DNA from: Streptomyces sp. NBC_01317
GTDB lineage: Bacteria; Actinomycetota; Actinomycetes; Streptomycetales; Streptomycetaceae
DNA length: 64,000 nt
Assembly (NCBI RefSeq): GCF_035961655.1
Contig: NZ_CP108393.1
Span: forward strand, 6,398,501 to 6,462,500
Direction: 5' to 3'
Within the stretch, counting starts at the first letter, position 1. Every line of letters starts with the position of its first letter. Position numbers and translations under genes: made by a program. Positions 59,001 through 64,000 of the stretch are shown here, piece after piece. The notes under the pieces were generated by a model. The model saw only the letters and a list, made by a program, of their open reading frames with translations, was not told the origin of the DNA and searched no databases.

Positions 59001-59933
59001 ATGCCATCAATCATCATCGTCCTGGTCATCCTGGTGGTGCTTGTATTCATCGCCCTGATCAAGACGATCCAGGTCATCCCGCAGGCAAGCGCCGCCATCG
59101 TCGAACGGTTCGGCCGTTACACCCGCACGCTCAACGCGGGTCTCAACATCGTCGTCCCGTTCATCGACTCCATCCGCAACCGCATCGACCTCCGCGAACA
59201 GGTCGTGCCCTTCCCGCCCCAGCCGGTGATCACCCAGGACAACCTGGTCGTCAACATCGACACCGTCATCTACTACCAGGTGACCGACGCCCGCGCCGCG
59301 ACCTACGAGGTCGCCAGCTACATCCAGGCGATCGAACAACTCACCGTCACCACGCTGCGCAACATCATCGGCGGCATGGACCTGGAGCGCACCCTCACCT
59401 CCCGCGAGGAGATCAACGCGGCCCTGCGCGGCGTCCTCGACGAAGCCACCGGCAAGTGGGGCATCCGCGTCAACCGCGTCGAGCTGAAGGCCATCGAGCC
59501 CCCGACCTCCATCCAGGACTCGATGGAGAAGCAGATGCGCGCCGACCGCGACAAGCGCGCCGCGATCCTCACCGCCGAGGGCATCCGCCAGTCCCAGATC
59601 CTCACCGCCGAGGGCGAGAAGCAGTCCGCGATCCTCCGCGCCGAAGGTGAGGCCAAGGCCGCCGCCCTGCGCGCCGAGGGCGAGGCCCAGGCGATCCGTA
59701 CGGTCTTCGAGTCCATCCACGCCGGCGACCCCGACCAGAAACTCCTCGCCTACCAGTACCTCCAGATGCTCCCCAAGATCGCCGAGGGCGACGCCAACAA
59801 GCTCTGGATCGTGCCCAGCGAGATCGGCGACGCCCTCAAGGGACTCAGCGGAGCCTTCGACAACTTCGGCTCCGGCGGCGGACCCGGCTTCAACACCGGC
59901 AAGGAACGCAAACAGGCCCCCCCGGTGGAATGA
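59001..59933 (+). CDS. SPFH/band 7 (stomatin/paraslipin-type) protein
   Basis: 310 residues. An N-terminal membrane helix (MPSIIIVLVILVVLVFIALI) leads to the SPFH domain: IVERFGRYTRTLNAGLNIVV, VVNIDTVIYYQVTD and NIIGGMDLERTLTSREEIN. A coiled coil rich in Ala/Glu (AILRAEGEAKAAALRAEGEA) follows, then a Gly-rich tail. It forms oligomeric membrane scaffolds, with NfeD just upstream. Confidence 0.94.
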   Translation: MPSIIIVLVILVVLVFIALIKTIQVIPQASAAIVERFGRYTRTLNAGLNIVVPFIDSIRNRIDLREQVVPFPPQPVITQDNLVVNIDTVIYYQVTDARAATYEVASYIQAIEQLTVTTLRNIIGGMDLERTLTSREEINAALRGVLDEATGKWGIRVNRVELKAIEPPTSIQDSMEKQMRADRDKRAAILTAEGIRQSQILTAEGEKQSAILRAEGEAKAAALRAEGEAQAIRTVFESIHAGDPDQKLLAYQYLQMLPKIAEGDANKLWIVPSEIGDALKGLSGAFDNFGSGGGPGFNTGKERKQAPPVE

Positions 59934-59951
59934 CCCACGCCCCCCTTCGTG

Positions 59952-59980
59952 CATGATCGGTGCGTTATGCACCGATCATG
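59952..59980. promoter_or_regulatory. 12-bp palindrome between the SPFH and TauE genes
   Basis: CATGATCGGTGC (59952-59963) and GCACCGATCATG (59969-59980) are perfect complements around GTTAT. The right arm touches the GGAGGG ribosome site (59980-59985) of the GTG at 59996. It could be a terminator, an operator, or a translation-limiting hairpin. Confidence 0.65.
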
Positions 59981-59995
59981 GAGGGCCGCTACACC

Positions 59996-60763
59996 GTGAC
60001 CATCTGGGAGATGCTCGCCGTTCTCGTCGCGGGCATCTGCGCCGGCACCATCAACACCATCGTCGGATCGGGCACCCTGATCACCTTCCCGGTCCTGCTC
60101 GCCACCGGCCTGCCACCCGTGACCGCCACCGTCTCCAACGCGCTGGGCCTCATATCCGGCTCGATCAGCGGAGCCATCGGCTACCGCGCCGAACTCGCCG
60201 GACAGCGCCGCCGCATCCTGCGCCTGAGCGCCGCCGCTCTCGTCGGCGGCCTCACCGGAGCCGTACTCCTGCTGCTCCTGCCGTCCACGGCGTTCGAGAC
60301 GATCGTGCCCGTCCTCGTCACCCTCGCCCTGCTGCTGGTCATCCTCCAGCCCAGGCTCTCCGCCGCCGTCCAGAAACGCCGCGCCGAGAAGGGCACCCTC
60401 ATCCGCCAGGACGGCGGCCCGCTCCTCTTCACCGGACTGCTGCTCGCCAGCGTCTACGGCGGCTACTTCACCGCGGCCCAGGGAATCATCTACCTCTCCC
60501 TGATGGGCATGCTGCTCGACGACACCATGCAACGGCTCAACGCCGTGAAGAACATCCTCGCGGCCGTCGTGAACAGCGTCGCCGCGCTCTTCTTCCTCTT
60601 CGTCGCCGACTTCGACTGGACGGCGGTCCTGCTCATCGCGGTCGGCTCGGCCCTCGGGGGCCAGCTCGGCGCGAAGGCAGGACGCCGCCTGTCACCCGCG
60701 CTCATGCGGGGAATCATCGTGGCCGTCGGCGGATGCGCGCTGGTCCAGCTGATCCTGCGCTGA
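59996..60763 (+). CDS. TauE/SafE family permease
   Basis: 255 residues, about eight membrane segments. EMLAVLVAGICAGTINTIVG, GSGTLITFPVLLATGLPP and ATVSNALGLISGSISGA fit the first TauE/SafE half; GGYFTAAQGIIYLSLMG and RLNAVKNILAAVVN the second. The family exports or imports sulfur-containing organic anions such as sulfoacetate. GTG 59996 is preferred (GGAGGG ten bases upstream) over ATG 59978 and GTG 59960. Confidence 0.87.
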   Translation: MTIWEMLAVLVAGICAGTINTIVGSGTLITFPVLLATGLPPVTATVSNALGLISGSISGAIGYRAELAGQRRRILRLSAAALVGGLTGAVLLLLLPSTAFETIVPVLVTLALLLVILQPRLSAAVQKRRAEKGTLIRQDGGPLLFTGLLLASVYGGYFTAAQGIIYLSLMGMLLDDTMQRLNAVKNILAAVVNSVAALFFLFVADFDWTAVLLIAVGSALGGQLGAKAGRRLSPALMRGIIVAVGGCALVQLILR

Positions 60764-60783
60764 CCCCATCGGACAGGCAGGCC

Positions 60784-61296
60784 CTACGCCGCGGGCTGCA
60801 CGCCGGCCAGCCAGCCCGGCAGCTCCGTCCGCTCGCCCGCCCGCAGCGAGAGCAGCATCGCGTCCGCCGGGGACGGCACGAACGGCTGCCGCAGCAGCGG
60901 CATCCCCGCCTGCTCCGGCGTACGGTCCGCCTTGCGATGGTTGTCCTCGGCGCACGAAGCGACCGTATTCAGCCAGCTGTCCGCACCGCCCCGCGACCTC
61001 GGCACCACATGGTCCACCGTCGTCGCGCGCCGGCCGCAGTACGCGCACCGGTGCTGGTCCCGTATCAGCACACCCCGTCTGGACCACGGTGCCTGTCTTC
61101 GGAAGGGCACCCGTACGTACCGGCAGAGCCTGATCACCCGGGGCACCGGCAGCACCACCGTGGCCGCCCGCACACGGAGACCGGGATGGGCCTGCTCGAC
61201 CACGGCCTTGTCCTGGAGCACCAGCACCACCGCACGGTTGAGAGTCACCGTCGACAGCGGCTCGAAGCTCGCATTCAGTACCAGCGTGTCCCGCAT
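60784..61296 (-). CDS. HNH endonuclease domain protein
   Basis: 170 residues. DTLVLNASFEPLSTVTLNRA at the N-terminus and the HNH core CAYCGRR, TTVDHVVPRSRGGADSW, then ASCAEDNHRKADRT (two CxxC-like zinc pairs and the catalytic His in DHVVP). This is the common actinobacterial HNH protein of unknown target. ATG 61296 has GGAGG eight bases ahead; a GTG at 61305 would sit on top of that site. Confidence 0.9.
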   Translation of the reverse strand: MRDTLVLNASFEPLSTVTLNRAVVLVLQDKAVVEQAHPGLRVRAATVVLPVPRVIRLCRYVRVPFRRQAPWSRRGVLIRDQHRCAYCGRRATTVDHVVPRSRGGADSWLNTVASCAEDNHRKADRTPEQAGMPLLRQPFVPSPADAMLLSLRAGERTELPGWLAGVQPAA

Positions 61297-61375
61297 CCCG
61301 CCCACCTCCCGTGTGCCGGCCCGCCGTCCGGCGGGCTTGGATCAACTCTGGCCGGGCACGCCGAGAGGGACAACA

Positions 61376-61422
61376 CAATAAAAAATGCCCTGCCCTGATC
61401 TCTCCAAGACCAGGGCAGGGCA
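61376..61422 (-). terminator. Intrinsic terminator with U-tract after the PEBP gene
   Basis: TGCCCTGCCCTG (61386-61397) pairs with CAGGGCAGGGCA (61411-61422). On the minus strand the stem is followed by TTTTTTATT, a rare true U-tract for this genome. Confidence 0.88.
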
Positions 61423-61438
61423 AACAACAGGCTAACGG

Positions 61439-61978
61439 TCAGCTTGCGTCAGGGGCCGCGTACTCCCCGATGAGCTGCGCGCGAGCCAGCGTGTGGAATC
61501 GCAGATTGAAACCGACAAACGCCGGAGACGCGTCCTCGTCGGCCCCCAGCACCTCCGTGTCCACCGCGTACACGGTGAACACATAACGGTGCGCCGGATC
61601 CCCGGCGGGCGGCGCCGCGCCACCGAAATTCTTCGTCCCGTAGTCGTTACGGGCATGCACGGCGCCCTTCGGCAGCCCCTCGAAACCCCCACTGGCCGCA
61701 CCCGCCGGCAGCTCGGTGACCGAGGCCGGGATGTCGAACAGCACCCAGTGCCAGAACCCACTGCCGGTCGGCGCGTCGGGATCGAAGCACGTCACGGCGA
61801 AACTCTTGGTCTCCGCCGGGAAACCCGCCCACCGCAGCTGCGGCGACACGTTCCCCGCGGCGTAGACCTGGGCGTCCTTCAACACCGCGCCCGGTGCGAC
61901 GTCGTCGCTCACCACGCTGAACGACGGCACCTCCGGATGGAAGTCATGAGGAAGCGGAGCCCTCTTTGCCTCGGTCAC
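61439..61978 (-). CDS. YbhB/YbcL family phosphatidylethanolamine-binding-like protein
   Basis: 179 residues. [40 protein letters not shown] and [19 protein letters not shown] are PEBP (YbhB/YbcL) signatures; [20 protein letters not shown] ends the core. Function in bacteria is poorly defined. The GTG at 61978 has GGAGG seven bases ahead. Confidence 0.9.
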   Translation of the reverse strand: MTEAKRAPLPHDFHPEVPSFSVVSDDVAPGAVLKDAQVYAAGNVSPQLRWAGFPAETKSFAVTCFDPDAPTGSGFWHWVLFDIPASVTELPAGAASGGFEGLPKGAVHARNDYGTKNFGGAAPPAGDPAHRYVFTVYAVDTEVLGADEDASPAFVGFNLRFHTLARAQLIGEYAAPDAS

Positions 61979-62042
61979 GTTCGAACCTCCGAATACGCTG
62001 TTCCGGCTGATCTGCCTTGCGATCCCGAGCTTAGGTCTCGGA

Positions 62043-62825
62043 CTAGAACCAGTTGCGACGGCCACCCACCTCGGCGAGCCACTGGTTGAGGTACGCCGAC
62101 CAGTCCGTGCCCTGGAAGTCCCCGAGACCGACCTTGAACGCCCGGAACGAGTCACTGCCCTCGCCGAAGAGACCCGGCTTCTTGTCCATCTCCAGGATCA
62201 CGTCCATCTCACGGTCGTCCGCGACGAACGACAGCTCGACCTGGTTCAGCCCGCGGTACTGCGACGGCGCGAAGAACTCGATCTCCTGGTAGAACGGCAG
62301 CCGCTGGCGCGTCCCCCGGATGTGACCCCGCTCCATGTCCGCCGCCTTGAAACGGAAGCCCAGCTGGATGAAGGCGTCGAGGATCGCCTGCTGCGCCGGC
62401 AGCGGGTGCACGTTGATCGGGTCCAGGTCACCGGAGTCCAGCGCCCGCGCGATGTCCAGCTCCGTGGTCACCCCGATGTTCATGCCGCGCAGCGGCTGCC
62501 CGTCGATGATCGTGATCGGGGTCTCCCAGGGGATCTCCAGACCGAACGGCACCACGTGTGTCGCCCCGGCCTGCACCTCGAAGGCACCGCCGATGCTCTG
62601 CTTGGTGAACTCGATGTCCTGCTTGATCTCCTGGTCGTTCCCCTCGACCTCGACCCGCGCCTGGAGACCGACGTTCAGGCCCTGGATCTGCTGGTTCACC
62701 GAACCGCCCTGGAGCCGTACCTCGCCCTGGACGACCCCACCGGGGACGACGTTCGACTCGGTCAGTTCCGTCTCGACGGACGCACCGCCGGCGCCCATGC
62801 TCGCGAGCAGCTTCTTGAAACCCAT
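62043..62825 (-). CDS. Spo0M-type sporulation control protein
   Basis: 260 residues, arrestin-like. [55 protein letters not shown] and [14 protein letters not shown] [19 protein letters not shown] are the Spo0M hallmarks. The C-terminus is [12 protein letters not shown]. Spo0M affects sporulation in Bacillus. AGGAGG eleven bases before the ATG. Confidence 0.93.
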   Translation of the reverse strand: MGFKKLLASMGAGGASVETELTESNVVPGGVVQGEVRLQGGSVNQQIQGLNVGLQARVEVEGNDQEIKQDIEFTKQSIGGAFEVQAGATHVVPFGLEIPWETPITIIDGQPLRGMNIGVTTELDIARALDSGDLDPINVHPLPAQQAILDAFIQLGFRFKAADMERGHIRGTRQRLPFYQEIEFFAPSQYRGLNQVELSFVADDREMDVILEMDKKPGLFGEGSDSFRAFKVGLGDFQGTDWSAYLNQWLAEVGGRRNWF

Positions 62826-62903
62826 GTGTGTTCACTCCTCCTAGTCCTGACCCCTACATACGCGCGACGACCGTAGCCGGTTCCACGGGTACCCTCGGAC
62901 GTC

Positions 62904-63545
62904 ATGATCGAGACCCCCGACCGTACGCCGCTGCCACGGGACTTCTTCGACCGCCCGGTCCTGGAGGTGGCGCCCGATCTGCTCGGCCGCACGCTGGTAC
63001 GGAACACCGACGACGGGACGATGGAACTGCTCCTCACCGAGGTGGAGGCGTACGCGGGCGCGATCGACCCGGGCTCGCACGCCTTCCGCGGGCGCACGGC
63101 CCGTAATGATGTGATGTTCGGTCCGCCCGGACACGCGTACGTCTACTTCACGTACGGGATGTGGCACTGCCTCAACCTGGTGTGCGGCCCCGAAGGCACC
63201 GCGAGCGGGGTCCTGCTCCGGGCGGGACAGGTCACTGTCGGTGCTGAACTCACCCGCAAACGTCGACTCTCGGCCCGTCATGACAGAGAACTGGCCAAAG
63301 GCCCGGCCCGGCTGGCCACAGCCCTGAGCGTCGACCGCGCCCTGAACGGTACGGACGTGTGCGACGACGTCGACGCCGACCTGGCGATCCTGGCGGGCAC
63401 CCCCGTGGCGGATGACCTGGTCCGCAGCGGCCCCCGCACCGGGGTCGGCGGCGACGGCGCGGTCCACCCGTGGCGCTTCTGGATCGACGGGGACCCCTCG
63501 GTCAGCCCTTACCGCGCCCACGTGCCGCGGCGCAGACGAACTTGA
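62904..63545 (+). CDS. DNA-3-methyladenine glycosylase (AAG/MPG type)
   Basis: 213 residues. [40 protein letters not shown] (catalytic Glu in EVEAY), [20 protein letters not shown] and WHCLNLV match the AAG family, which removes alkylated and deaminated purines. A basic tail (PRRRRT). TACCCT eight bases ahead of the ATG hints at a near-leaderless mRNA. Confidence 0.94.
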   Translation: MIETPDRTPLPRDFFDRPVLEVAPDLLGRTLVRNTDDGTMELLLTEVEAYAGAIDPGSHAFRGRTARNDVMFGPPGHAYVYFTYGMWHCLNLVCGPEGTASGVLLRAGQVTVGAELTRKRRLSARHDRELAKGPARLATALSVDRALNGTDVCDDVDADLAILAGTPVADDLVRSGPRTGVGGDGAVHPWRFWIDGDPSVSPYRAHVPRRRRT

Positions 63546-63657
63546 CTCGTCCCGTTCATCCGCCTAACGTAGCCCGAGCCGCTTGACACGGGTCCTGCTG
63601 TTCAGCAGCCCCCGGAGCGGCCATCCTCTACCTACGATCCAACCCCAACGGGTATGG

Positions 63658-63675
63658 ATTTCGGCATGCCGAAAT
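63658..63675. promoter_or_regulatory. 18-base perfect palindrome upstream of the rRNA operon
   Basis: ATTTCGGCATGCCGAAAT, AT-rich at the ends, 42 bases before a -10-like TAAAGT. CGGCTC-GATTAT-GAGCCG (63686-63703) lies between. It could bind a growth-rate or stringent regulator, or end the glycosylase transcript. Confidence 0.5.
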
Positions 63676-63717
63676 TCTGACCCTGCGGCTCGATTATGAG
63701 CCGGACGGGGAATCGGT

Positions 63718-63723
63718 TAAAGT
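63718..63723 (+). promoter_or_regulatory. Possible rRNA operon promoter (-10 TAAAGT)
   Basis: TAAAGT in GGTTAAAGTAGTGG, with only a weak -35 candidate (TTATGA, 63694-63699, 18-base spacer). Location fits one of the several promoters usual for Streptomyces rrn operons. Confidence 0.4.
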
Positions 63724-63724
63724 A

Positions 63725-64000
63725 GTGGACAGCCGAGAGGCAAAGAAACAAAGGCCCATCCAAAGGCCACCGGAATTCAAGCGGCAAGAACAGCCAAATG
63801 AATCTGGTAAGGTTGGAAACACGAAATGCCGAAGGGAAGCGCCCGGAGGGCCCCGGAGACGGGACCGAAGGAAGCGTCCGTTCCTTGAGAACTCAACAGC
63901 GTGCCAAAAGTCAACGCCAGATATGTTGATACCCCGGCCTACTCAACCCTTGTGGTTGGTGGGTTGGTGGTTCCTTTGAATGAAACACAGCGAGGACGCT
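63725..64000 (+). other. rRNA operon leader (pre-16S), 16S gene beyond the right edge
   Basis: TTGAGAACTCAACAGCGTGC, then AAGTCAACGCCAGATATGTT, GGTTCCTTTGAATGAAACAC and AGCGAGGACGCT are nearly identical to the rRNA leader of S. coelicolor and relatives, which carries processing and antitermination signals. The 16S rRNA should start within about 100-200 bases past base 64000. No gene lies in 63546-63724 apart from the palindrome and promoter noted. Confidence 0.88.

Noticed and set aside
63725..63979. 84-codon open frame at the right end
   Set aside because: It overlaps the conserved rRNA leader and has no ribosome site; the sequence is structural RNA.

Overview
The window is a GC-rich actinobacterial chromosome segment, almost certainly Streptomyces. 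The evidence is a strong GC bias at third codon positions, two chaplin genes, a conservon (cvnA-E), a Gbn-type 73-residue nucleoid protein, a PiT phosphate transporter behind PHO-box repeats, an Asp23/AmaP cluster and a typical Streptomyces rRNA leader. From memory, the gene order broadly follows S. coelicolor from about SCO1853 down to SCO1786. No prophage, insertion sequence, CRISPR array or tRNA gene was seen; this is core chromosome with small local differences.

1-9.4 kb: cobalamin biosynthesis on the minus strand, read from right to left. A cobalamin riboswitch (about 9228-9385) precedes cobD and cobQ. Next come a putative cobaltochelatase, cobO, cobB, a CobE/CbiG-type gene and cobC, which runs off the left edge. 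A ZIP metal permease is placed on the opposite strand inside the locus. 9.4-18.1 kb: the PiT operon with PHO boxes, a class II aldolase, an alpha/beta hydrolase, a large hypothetical protein, an ABC-F ATPase behind a 7-codon leader ORF, the gbn-type gene behind a cluster of GATC sites, and an enoyl-CoA hydratase.

18.1-26 kb: an envelope module (two Asp23/Gls24 proteins, a small membrane protein, a DUF6286 protein, AmaP, and a divergent two-repeat protein), followed on the same strand by a conservon. The conservon encodes a sensor-like ATPase, a roadblock protein, a DUF742 protein, a GTPase and a P450 without the ExxR motif. A 24-bp perfect inverted repeat closes the block. 26-34 kb: a short-chain dehydrogenase, a GH15 hydrolase, SURF1, a DEDDh exonuclease with BRCT domain, a VIT transporter, a 5'-truncated zinc alcohol dehydrogenase and a secreted subtilisin.

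34-45 kb: DUF485/acetate symporter, moaA, small proteins, tyrS, tldD/tldE, fabG and inhA/fabI (FAS II), and a secreted protein with charged tandem repeats. 45-54 kb: a FadR-type regulator divergent from a NimT/CynX transporter, sixA, serB, an FHA-ABC transporter fusion and a secreted transglycosylase. 54-64 kb: a GAF histidine kinase/NarL regulator pair, two tandem cysteine-less chaplins, an ATPase, NfeD, SPFH protein, TauE permease, HNH endonuclease, PEBP, Spo0M and a 3-methyladenine glycosylase. The last 280 bases are the leader of an rRNA operon whose 16S gene lies just past the right edge.

Many genes overlap by GTGA or ATGA and so are probably translationally coupled. Several single genes have a -10-like hexamer 6-9 bases before the start codon, which suggests leaderless mRNAs. 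The most promising regulatory find is the 7-codon leader plus SD-sequestering hairpin ahead of the ABC-F gene.
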